From NCBI RefSeq assembly GCF_029227915.1, contig NC_079889.1, positions 3,844,001 through 3,908,000 on the forward strand: 64,000 nucleotides of DNA, written 5' to 3'. The stretch comes from Hydractinia symbiolongicarpus. Its lineage: Eukaryota > Cnidaria > Hydrozoa > Anthoathecata > Hydractiniidae. The notes beneath the pieces are model-generated. The model was not told where the DNA came from. It saw nothing but the letters and a program-made list of their open reading frames with translations, and searched no databases. The translations under genes were made by a program, and so were the position numbers. This document shows positions 36,901 to 47,656 of this stretch, piece by piece; positions within the stretch are counted from its first letter, which is position 1; each line of letters opens with the position of its first letter.

Positions 36901-37234
36901 TGTTACTATGATAATAGGTGCAATTAAAATGGCGTTTCTGAATAAAAATTTGATCACAAACAGAAAGCGACAATTTTAATATTGATAAACCAATTTAAAA
37001 ATTACTGAAAGAATTAATTTATAGCGAATAAGAAATTTCATAAAGCTTTATTTTTCGCAAATTGACTTTTTCAGTTATTTTTGCGCAAACAAGTTTGGAC
37101 GAATATACCATAAATTTCGCCAAAATTTGCAAATATTATTCAACTTAACGCGCACGAAAAATTATTTCTGCTACAAAAACAGCGTAATCAGAACGATGTC
37201 AAATATGTATCATGAATTTTGTTGCCCCTCCCCT
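33956..37234. other. Intergenic region with a Meta-type SINE
   Basis: Contains the SINE at 34200-34478. The remainder (34,480-37,234) shows no coding exon; it is AT-rich with GCGAAA-type palindromic repeat debris near 37,020-37,160. Confidence 0.5.
34200..34478 (-). mobile_element. tRNA-derived SINE with Meta-like central domain
   Basis: Read on -, the head has an A-box-like CTTGTGGTAGAAC and a B-box-like GTGTTCAAACC (34417-34427 on +). These are followed by GAGTTATGCCAGAGACTATA, which resembles the conserved central domain of MetaSINEs of marine invertebrates. The 3' part matches the fragment at 28131-28226. The identification rests on remembered consensus features; exact ends are approximate. 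Confidence 0.65.
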
Positions 37235-37558
37235 TCATTCGACATTAAAGAACCCTAAAATCTTCTTCCATAATTTTTCATTCCACGATTTTTTCTTCTG
37301 AATTTTCTTCCCACATTTTCTGCATCGGTGATGGGGAAGTTTACTGTGTTCTTCTCTCAAATGTCTTCGCAAGTGACTCACACGACGAAAATAAAGCTTA
37401 CAAGGTTCACATGTTAGAGTCTGTTGTGCTTGATACTCTCTGATGCATCTCTCTGAGTAAGACTCATCACACAATTCAACGTTTTCAAATTCTTCAGCCA
37501 CTAAACTGGCATTTGAGGCTTGGAGACTTTCTGGCTCAAGTGAATCTCTGTCGTACAT
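37235..37558 (-). CDS. Small single-exon C2H2 zinc-finger protein
   Basis: An uninterrupted 107-codon frame with an ATG start. Residues Cys50, Cys53, His66 and His71 form a standard C2H2 finger (C-x2-C-x12-H-x4-H). A following CRKC lacks the paired histidines, so a second finger is incomplete. The N-terminal half is acidic and the C-terminus is Lys-rich. C2H2 fingers usually bind DNA, but one finger alone is weak evidence for that. No introns, promoter or polyadenylation signal could be tied to it. It could be a small gene, a retrocopy fragment, or an exon of a larger gene whose other exons I cannot see. Confidence 0.5.
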   Translation of the reverse strand: MYDRDSLEPESLQASNASLVAEEFENVELCDESYSERCIREYQAQQTLTCEPCKLYFRRVSHLRRHLREEHSKLPHHRCRKCGKKIQKKKSWNEKLWKKILGFFNVE

Positions 37559-39284
37559 TTTTATCCATTTAAAAATTATCTAAAGAATTAGTTTGTGTAT
37601 TAACAAAAAAAACAGTAACTAAACAAATAAATATGGAATTTCATTCTCTTATTAATGTTAACATTTTAATCTCAGAAATATTTTCAATAAGGAAAAGAAT
37701 TTTTACCGAACGAGATAGCAAAAATTTACTTAACCGTTGCGTACTTGAAAAAATATATTCTATGAGAAATCTTTTGGGGGGAGAATTGATAAAAAAATGA
37801 AAAAATATGTTGGGTGTAGATAGAAATATGTAGAATGCGTTTCAAATTGTTCCATATATGATATCACAAGCTTCTTGGGTAAATTGAAGTATATATTAGG
37901 GTCGATTATTGCTGTTAAATTGTTGTTATTCAAAGGATTACAAGAAATATATAATTATTTTGCTCGAAAAATCTCACACTAGGGGCGGGTGGGTCTGCAA
38001 AACTAACTAACGATGTTTGATATTTTCCCGCTTATTCCGCCCTCTTGTTTCAAAGTGTACAGGGACTGTATCTTAACATACCCGGTGATAAGCCTTTAAT
38101 AAATTCAATTCTCAGATTTTCACAGGCTTTACTTGTTTACAAATATTTGAGGCAACATTAAAAAAAATATTCTACCGTTATCAATGGTTATATTCAAATA
38201 AATGACAGGCTCAGGGCTTAGAACAAACAGGTATGCCAAAAAATACTCACCTACAATCTCTGCAACAAAAAATCTTTTAATTCATTGCGTTTGTATCGCG
38301 GTTACGATTGGCGTTACTCGTAAAAAAATGCTAAAACCCGAAACAAGCGAAACAAACCGCGCGCAGCAAGAACTGTGTTTAATCTAACATCAGACAAACT
38401 CTGTTGAACAGAGTAAAAATATTTGATTTTCTCTTGCTGTTGTTCTTTTTTTTCCTTTGTCATCTACCTCAAGAAATTTAAACTGGGAACTTTTTTTGTA
38501 TTTTAACAGATTTTTAGACTCTCTGTAGGTATTTATATCAGGCTTAATTAGAGAGAAATGAATTAACATTGGGCCAATTAAAAAACAATAGTTAGGCATA
38601 ATTTGTTTAGCATACATGTTTTATTTTAGTTTTCCCTGTTCACATAATTGGCACAATTTTTTTTCAAATAAGAATCCAGTTAGCTACTTCAAAAGTTTTC
38701 TTGGTTGCCCTTTTTTAAAAAGTTTACGTATTTCAAAATGCACTGCGTGAAGCATTTGAAACCTTTCGTTTGCAGCTACCTTAAAAGGTTTTACTGAGAT
38801 AGCCTTCACGAATTATTTACTTAAAGAGCAGCGAAGCGTTACGTCAAAAGTTAGCACCGTCAATGAAGCGTATCAGAGAGTTATTCTCACTTTCTGTATA
38901 ACTTCGAAACACAGCAAGACTTTAAGACATAATCTCTCTAAAAAGAAAGTTAGCTCGTTACTGCAGCAGGAAGTTTAAAACCGCGAAAAAATAGCAAAAA
39001 GAAATATATGAAGTTAAAACAAATGGTTTGATATAGAACGTGAAGTCTGGTGTGATTATTCTTGTTCGAATTTGGCAGTTCTCTTGAACCATTCGCGCGT
39101 AACTGTTTGTTCGGCGAAGTATGATCAAACATTCGATCTAAACTAACAGTAACTAACTTAGGTGATATTTTTCATACAGAAAGTGAATTCTGCAAAAAAA
39201 ACCTCATCTAGGTAAATTTATGCAAAATAATAACATCTAATTGACAATAATAAATAAAAATTAGTTAAATAAAAACTAGCAGTA
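37559..39284. other. Upstream region of the His-rich gene
   Basis: No coding exon is supported. Short frames at 38202-38387 (+) and 38390-38617 (-) have no domain or splice context. The promoter of the following gene should lie near the right end, but no element is recognisable. Confidence 0.45.
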
Positions 39285-42200
39285 ATGAAAGTGTTTATTG
39301 TGTTGGTTGTATGTTGTTTAAGTTGCAGCATCGTGTTAGCTTTACCGCAGGAGAACATAAAAGACGGTAAGTTTGGAATAATTTTCACAGGAATGCATGT
39401 ATTGTACCTAAGAAAAACAAGAACGATGTAATTAATATATGTGTGAACCGCATCAGATATATATTTGAAAAAATTAAGGTATTGTCATATCAAACGCGCG
39501 TATTCAGAAATAAATTCTCCCTGTAGCTAGTTTAACTTTTCCGTATTGAATTTCCTACGTACGATTAGTTCAACGTAAGAGATTTGTCTATCCCAATATT
39601 ACTCACCTTTTAGAAAATGAAATTACAGCAGCAAAATCAAAACGAACTTTGAGTATACCTATAGCTGGACAGGCGTTGCAATCAACCGCCCAAGTTTTAA
39701 ACCATCCTATAGTGGCGGCTGCTTTGCAGAAGATTTCCATGAACGCGTTACAAACCGTTGCCTCGGCTTTGAATCAAGTTCATCAAGAGGAATTAGCAAG
39801 GAAGTCAGAAGTTGAAAAAACCTTAGATCAAATGGCGTCTCTTCGAGCTGTTACTGAAAATAACAAAATGCCAATGCTGCAAGATGACAATGGATCAGGT
39901 TTTGTGTGTTAATGTTTGTTTGTTTGTCTATTTGTTTGTTTGCTTGTTGTTGTTTTCCTTGTGTTGTTCAGCAAGCGTTCTTCACCGAATTTCCTACACG
40001 TAAACAACATTGGCTAAATGAGGCTCTGCGCTTATTATTAAAAAAGCCGCCCTACTATTTCTGCTTCTTCATTTAAAAAAGTACGACAAAAAACAAAATT
40101 AATTGTGATTAACTGTTATTTTGAATGGCAACGCAACTTTTTCTCGCTGTTAATTCTGTGATAACTTAAGAGTTATAAGAGTCAGTCGCAGATATGTTTT
40201 TAAAACGCCGACTGCTTGAAAGTTCAAACGTTTTGTAAAGAGCATACCTGTCTATCGCGTATACTTTTGCTCAGACAAGTTTGTAGGTTGTATTTGCTAA
40301 TTTTACCTGCCCGACATTATAGGGGAAGTTGAGGATTTGTCAGGATCAGGAGCTGAGTCAGGTGACGGAGAAGTTACCGCGGTAGAGCCACCAAAAGCAC
40401 CTGTAGAAGAACAAAAGAAAAAAGAGGTCGTGGTTCCAACGAACACAACAACCTCACATCACCATCATCATCACCATCACCATCACCACCGACATCATCG
40501 TCATCATGCGAAAAAAAGCGAAAAGAAAACTGTAAACAACACGAGCGAAATGGAAGGCATTGATTGGTCCGCTATCAAGAACAACACAAAAGTTGTCGGT
40601 AGAATAGCTCAAGAAGCTAATATTCCTGTCAAGAAGCTGTTAGCCATTTTTAAGAGTGGTGCAAGCAGGTCTGATATCGCCAAACAAACTGAAGAGTTAC
40701 TTAACCGCACGATTGAAAGTCAGGCGGATTTAGCGCAGTTGTTTGAAAACGAAGAAGAAGAATCAGAAGAGAAGAAACACAGCAAGAAGAAAAAAGAAAC
40801 AGGTAAATACTTATGGCGTTCTTTTCTGATACAACTTTTTTTTGTCTTTGGCATTTTTTCACAATTTACACATGAAAAATGCAATTATAAGCTTATACAC
40901 AGTCCTGTATGTTTTTCTTTCACTTTTATAATCATTGAAGCACACATTTGTTGAAGTTGAATATACTGCATTAGACAGTAGCTGTATTACTTTAATAGTT
41001 TTATCATGTTCTTCTGTTAAACTTACCTAGCTTTGGCAAGTAAAGAAAAAAAGGGGACAGAAGCAGTTGCGAAGAACAAAACTAGTCATGCAGGTACACA
41101 ACAACAAACTGTAATAATTTTTTTGATCAATTACTCTTGTACCCTTACACCCTATTCACAAAGAGCTGACAAAAAATATATCGTACGACAACAATACGAG
41201 AACTGTCCCTGAGTAATTGCATGCTTTCACTATCTTCATAGCCTTGCACAACTAATACACCCTTTAACAAACTATTCTATTTTCAATCGCACTTTTTATT
41301 CTCAAAAATCTAGCTTTCTAAGTTCCAAAGTTTATCTTGTGACCTCTACCAGACATTATGTTGACTTTTAGATTATGAAGTGCCGAAAAATATTCCTCCA
41401 AATTGTGGTAAACTAGTGAAGCAATACACAGACGGTGAATTGACGCTTAAAGATTATTTAAAAGAACTCAAGATCTGCAAGAAAAACGAAGAAGTTAGCC
41501 AACAGTTAGCAAACACCAGTATGTACATAATAAATGCTTGAACTAGTCTGCTTTACTTGCAAGTAGTGTGTGTTGATAGGGAAATCATTTTCAAGTAACA
41601 ATTTTTACACAAGATACTATCCCAGGGTCCGCTGGTATTCAGACATACTTTCCTGCTTTATTATTTCATGCATTTTTGTCCACCTGTTAGCATGAAGTCA
41701 TTAAATAACTTTGTATCTGTGTGTGTGTGAGGGAGGGGGGGGGTACGTAATGAAGCTGCAGCGCCACCATATCGAACAGGATATGGTTACTGATATAGGA
41801 GATACACTATAATGAGAATGTTGTGGATTTCAACTGGTTGTCTTATCATAGACAACGTTTATTTAGGTTGTTTTTTATAAAAAAAAACAGTGTTGCTTTT
41901 ATGAGTCAATACTACCCTGACATATGATTTTAAATTATACAGAATGAAAACATTATGAAGCAATTTTCTCCTATTATGTGTTATTTTGTGACGCGAACCA
42001 AAAAAGTTTTAAAAAATTTAACTGTTTCGAAACAATTTTAAACAATGATACCAATGTGTGCGTGTAAAGCATGTATGATGATCAAACAGTCTTTTCTTAA
42101 GGACGCATTTACATGAAGTTTTATTTAGAGGGCGAAAAGAAGATTTTATTTCTTCTTTTGCCTGGTCTTTATATACCTAGATCATAATGCTCGACGTGCG

Positions 42201-44443
42201 TCTGTCTGACTTTCAGCAAAAATGGTAGCTGCAAGTAGCGATAGGCGAATTTCTGTTGATTATCTTCACAGGCCCACGACTAGTGTTTTCATGACTTTGG
42301 GCGAAATAAAACTCCCTCTAGTGTGGATTTCATGGCGGTTAAAACGACCCAAATGAAAATACATTTCTTCCATAAAATGTTTAACCCGAAATGATTTCGC
42401 ATTTGCACATTGTAATTGTGTACGTGTACAAAGCTATTGCACATGTGTACACCGGTATGGCGCATGTGCAGATTTCAAATTCCGATATTAAAAACTACAA
42501 TAAACACAGAAATAAAATTTCATTGCGGTTTGAAATCTCATTCGGGAAAACTTTTTTTCTAATCCATGTAAAAGGCTATCAAAGAAGCTTTCAACAGCTT
42601 ACATTTGCTCCCAGACTATAATTCTCTATATAAAATAACACCATCAACGAGAAATTACATCATTTGCTTTGTTCTTTTTTAGCTCCTATGCAAAGAGAGG
42701 CTGTTGCAACTCAGAATGTAATTCAACAAGAAGCATATAATTATGCTTTAACATCAATGAAGTCCTTCAAACCCACAGCAAAAGAAGTAATGAAATAATC
42801 CTATTATTTTTGTTTTAACATGGATGGAGATTGCTATCTTGTCTATTTTGTGTAATATCCTGAAAATATTTATGCTAATTCCCTATTACGACAATCAATA
42901 TAAGATGGCAGAAATTTCAGTTGTTATTGACCAATGCAATTTCCAAACAATGAAGTATTGAAAAACGTTACTCGAAACTAAACCAATGAGAAAGTCGGAA
43001 TGGTACTCTGTGCGTAAATATTATTAAAAATTTGGCTTTTTAAATTTGTTTTCTTTTTAGCAAGCCAATGCGGTCATTGCACGCTGGAGAAGCAACAGCT
43101 TTGGTGAAAAACCAGTTACTAAAGGCAAACCTGCCGGAATACCCGATGCAGTTAAATCATTTATGAACATACAAACTCCAAAAACTGGTAAAATAGAAGA
43201 AGGAAAAACTGCTGCAGAAAAAAACACTGAAAATACAGAAGTAGCAAAATCTAACTTAGCCAATACAGCTACAGGTAATACTGTTGGTTCACTTATTAGT
43301 CCCGCAAATGGAGATACCGGATCTTCGGAGAATAAAGAAGCTAATAATGGAAAAGCGGTTAAGGAACAGGAAAGTGCATCGTTTACGAGTCAACTAGCAG
43401 TTAAAAAGAGTACAATCCCTGAAGCACCTGTTGTGCAAAACGCAAACCAACCAAGCTTTATGAGCAAGTTAAATATGCTATCTGGTGACACTCGCGCCTT
43501 TATTGAACAAACCAATCAGGCTTCTCAGCTTTTTGGTGCATTTCCCCAACATGAGAATGTCGCCACTGCACCAGTTGCAGCAAGCGCTGCTGAAAGTCAA
43601 TCAACTCCAGTAATGAAGGAAACGACTAGATCAGATATTCTGAGTAATCCAACGTTTACCTTAAATAACCATGTGCCCCAGCCTGCATTTGTTACACCAA
43701 CTGAAACTGCATCAGAATCCGAAAATCCCCTCAGCAACATGCCGCCAGCGGTTAATGCAGTCTCGACAGAAAATATTGTTGCAAAATCCGATATACCAAT
43801 CCCGGTTCAGAAACCAGACGAAATTTTAAAGAAAGAAATGATTACATCTCCAAAAAAGACATTACTCGTCACTGCTCCTGGTCAACCAAATGGCGTTACT
43901 CCTGTTACTACTTCACTTGCTGATGCCGTTCTAGCAACCAAATCAATTGTACCAACTATAACAGATGCTATGTCAACTAACACACTTCAAGATGGCTCAA
44001 ACGCAAAACAAATCCCCGATATAAGCTTACTGAACGGGCAAGAATATGCGCAAGAGACTTTCCTAGCTAGCTTAGCAAACCCAGCTTTGCAAGAAATTCC
44101 TGTAGACACGTCTTTAGTCGCTGCCTTGCAAAGTTTGAATGGATATGGATCTACCATAGTAAACGATCCAAAGTCAAATCTCCTTATGGCAAGCCTACAG
44201 AAGCGTCATATCAAGGAAAAAAGACATGTAAAAAGAGAGACGGACGAATCTGTGATAACAAAAAAACATAAAAAACGACATTTAAATTTGCTAAGACATG
44301 GCAAAAGAGACACTAGCGACAAAATAAAGAGTGCCAAGCCTATTGAAAGAAGCAAAATGAGTTTGCCATTAATAAACAGTCAACGCGGTCCAAAATTAAT
44401 GGACAAAATAAGGGATATGAGCAGAGTCATCGCTACTCCCTAA
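39285..44443 (+). CDS. Secreted His-rich low-complexity protein, 847 aa
   Basis: Seven exons joined in frame: 39285-39366, 39614-39898, 40323-40802, 41031-41093, 41372-41518, 42683-42786, 43061-44443. The ATG precedes a signal peptide (MKVFIVLVVCCLSCSIVLA). KSKR at residues 35-38 is a likely furin-type site. Residues about 50-100 are Ala/Gln-rich and helical-looking. An acidic Ser/Gly segment then leads into a tract of 11 histidines plus two HH repeats (residues 168-184), followed by a Lys/Glu-rich region. The last exon (461 codons) is Ser/Thr/Pro/Ala-rich and ends in a basic tail (about 766-847) with many dibasic sites. Few cysteines are present outside the signal. AATAAA is at 44550-44555. 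No known domain is recognised. It could be a matrix or nematocyst component, a metal binder or a precursor; none of these is proven. Confidence 0.85.
40457..40507 (+). repeat. Poly-histidine coding tract
   Basis: Seventeen codons (11 His, then Arg-His-His-Arg-His-His) written with mixed CAT and CAC codons. The mix suggests the amino-acid tract is kept by selection rather than being a fresh trinucleotide expansion. In-frame in the third exon of the His-rich gene. Confidence 0.85.
42182..42283 (+). mobile_element. Helitron-like element in His-rich gene intron
   Basis: Begins near TCATAATGCTCGACG, contains the shared GTCTGTCTGAC and AAAATGGTAGCT motifs and ends CACGACTAG before T (CTAG at 42280-42283). 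The 3' hairpin is degenerate. Confidence 0.5.
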
Positions 44444-46578
44444 AAGTTTATTTATCTATAAAGTCTAAATTATGCATATTTGTAGATAATGACATGAACA
44501 TTTCCATTAAGCTGAGGCACAGAAGCAACATTATTTGGATTCAATTACGAATAAAAAAAATTGAGCGTTGGTGAAAGGTATAAAAACAGATAAAAGAAAG
44601 AAAACTGAGTAAGTTGCATTGAGCTAGAAACTAACCTCCTAAACCAAGGAAGATAAAAACCTAAAAAGAAAAGGGTATAAAACGATAATGAAAAAATGGT
44701 GAATTGATAAAAATGCGAATTCTCTAAAGCTGGTATGGAATGAGAAGAGAATTATTTGTTTAAATATACTATAGAGAAGTGCAAACAAACACATAAAACT
44801 TATATGTGAAATGCTATTCTACAAATTTTAAGTAATAATTATTTATTGTTAAATTTATTAATGTCTATTGATTTTATTCTTTTTATATAAAGCTTTTTAC
44901 TTTATGTTAGCTATTACATAGATATTGTTATAAAATATTTGACCTCTAAAAACGAGTTGTTTATGATCGGTTGTAGTAATGTTGTAGAACTTTATTTTTG
45001 TAATTTTCTTCTATTATAGAATGATAGACCTGACTTCGTTTCGTCAGTTTCTATATAATAAATCTTATATAAAAATGGAATAGCTACAATTTTCAAATTG
45101 GTAATATTCTTTTAAGAATTTGTTTTTTGATCTACGTGAGCTTTGTTAAACCGTTAAACGGGAAAGAATTAAAATTTAAAATTTTGTGTTGTTTGACCTC
45201 TTATCATTAATAGTCTATGACCATTTCGTGTAACTAGAAGAAGCCCTTTGATTTTCAAAGTTTAAATTTTAGGCTTATTTTTTCAGAAACTGAATTTTTT
45301 TCTTACTTCCATAAGAAACTAACGTGAAATAGTCGTAGCATGATCCATTCTACAGTGTCCTGTTGCTTAAACATGAACTTACATAAATAAAATAAAATAA
45401 ATTGAATCCAGAGTGTAATTTTTACTCCTGTACAACATAAGGTAGAGAAGGTAACTCTATGTGAAAATGTAGACAAAACTATAAACTTCCTTTATGAAAT
45501 AATTCTTTTTAAAAGAATCGGCAAGGCCCGATTACCCCAATTTTTAGAAATTTTTAGAATAATACACGTTTTTTTTAATCAGAAGAGTGTTTTTGAGTTT
45601 CAACATGAATATTGTTTGGGCAAAACTCATACTAAATATTCTTAGCTTAAAAAATGAGCCGTTTTTATTACAAAAGGCGACATTACTCAACAAAACTCAG
45701 CTCAACAGCTTAAATAAAAAAAGCATGATTCTGATAAAAAAGAATGTTAACAATGTATAACATTTCATTTAGAGAATCACATTAAAAAATATCGTCATTA
45801 ATAATACAGTAGATCGAACGTCAGTGTCTATCGCCTCACTGTTTCCATTCCTTGTATGTATAAGAACTCGCTGCGTCGAAGAATTAATTATTGACAAAAT
45901 TTATAAAGCACTTAATAAGTGATTTTTGCTAAATGAACCAATGCGAGTTAAAATGTCAAAATGGTTGTTAAGCAGAAGGAAGAAAGATAATTACATAAAT
46001 GTGATTGTATCTCTTTTTGCTTGTATTCATCTGTTTCCTTATATTTTCACCAGTTTTTACTTACTTTTTACTAACATCATAACAGATGTTTTCTTTTTCT
46101 CTGTTTTGCAACCATCAGGAAAGCTGTTTTGAGTACTAACGAAGACTTTTGTGTGGAAATCAGCTTCTTTTGTTAATTTATCAAATGTTGACATTTTGCC
46201 TTTATTTGTTGTTTGTACCGAATTCAAAATAGGTTTCTTCACGACATATCTTCAACCCGAAGGCAAAAAAGTTTCGATATAAGAAAAGAGAATTCCATAT
46301 GGGGAGGGAAAGATCAAACCGAAAATGTTTTTCGAAAAAAAAAGAAGGGGAAAATAGGATAATTGAGTCATGAGAAAACGGAAAATGCCTATCAATTTAA
46401 AACAGAGAAAAGTTCAGGTTGTAGGGTTGTCGATTAATACGGAGTACATATTGTGTTCAGACTTTTATCGTGAAGGAAAAAGCCCTGTCTTTTACATGTT
46501 TTTAATTTGTTCTTTTTTGTTTTAAGCGGTTGATACAAAAACTACTACGTTTCTTATGTATTCAATTCCTTTTTCTAG
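44444..46578. other. Region between the His-rich gene and the receptor gene
   Basis: Holds the 3' end of the His-rich gene and should hold the promoter and first exon of the receptor, but no ATG exon with a good donor in the needed phase could be fixed. The frame at 45926-46132 starts with a hydrophobic stretch but ends in no usable donor. No repeats of note. Confidence 0.45.
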
Positions 46579-47656
46579 ATATTTTTTACTTGACGGACTC
46601 TCTGAGTGATCTTCGTTGCATCCTACCATACAATTTACAAAATACCAGCACGAACGGTACTAAGCTTCATGCATACGAGTTATCTGCAGTTAAAAACGAT
46701 TGTTGCTCTGCCGCTTCCTTCACAGCAATTGGTGCGAATATTTTTATGAATTTGGAAACTAATTTATGTATTGATCACCCTGCTGAGTCAACAAGTTGGG
46801 ATAATATATATGTGAGGTTAGGCTCAAGTAAGTATCGTTTTAATAAACCTTGGTGACTTACCAGTCGAATGTGTATTCAATACGTTGTGCCGCTACATGG
46901 ACCCAGACGTATAGTCGAGAATGAAAAACTAGTTGTAAACACTTCCATGTTATTGACCTTATTCAAAATAAACAAAATTCAACCTGTGCTTCTTTTAGAT
47001 ACTTTGTTTACGTAATCACAAATTTTGGAGTCGTAAATTTAAAAGATAAGTTTTGAAATAATTGCAGTCTTGAAGCAGAGCCCTTTTTTGCCGAACATAA
47101 AAGAACTGCCAATACTGCCAATATCTTACAAGCTCTTGCATATTCGTTTTCTAAGTTAACCCTCTTTAACGTGGGCTTTCTAGGGGGACTTTTTACACAT
47201 GACAGACAGTTTGAAGTGCCACCCTCCTTATATTCTTACATAAACTCCACATGATGTCAGGAAATTTAGAATCTGAAAAATAAACTAGCACCAATTTTCT
47301 AAATAGGCTAGGGAATTCAATAAAATGAGTAATGAGCGAGTTTAGCAAACGCCAGTAATTTCACAACCAAAACTACTTTCAGCGTATCTGTGCAAGCTTA
47401 CGCAAATTCATGAATTTATATTCCAGAAGTTTGTAAGCATTCAATCCTAATACAGGGAGTTAACTTGAAAAAGTGAGCATGATTTCATCCGAAGATGAAC
47501 TTTTTATCGTCCACTGTTTAGGTTGCACTGGTGGGTTTGTTCGAACGGAGACTTCTCAATTACGAGCTTTTCGACGAGACTACTGTGTGACGTTCGATGA
47601 CAATTTTGATGTCATCTTTCGGAAATGCGTCGGAGTAAGAAATCAAATCGTTCAAA
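46579..47656 (+). other. Unrecognised Cys module, copy 1 (two exons)
   Basis: Exons 46579-46827 and 47522-47656. Key pattern: W-D-x2-Y-x-V, then S-C-T-G-G-F-V and a Cys about 17 residues on. The exon-2 donor was placed at GTTAGT (47657), because the earlier GTAAGA would put the next exon out of frame. A hydrophobic in-frame stretch upstream of 46579 (LLRFLCIQFLFLDIFYL) has no ATG; it is either part of a signal peptide reached from an earlier exon or intronic polypyrimidine. Confidence 0.6.

Noticed and set aside
47473-47640. Splice donor GTAAGA at 47635 for the same exon
   Set aside because: It would leave phase 0, and the next exon would then begin with a TGA stop; the donor GTTAGT at 47657 keeps the frame open.
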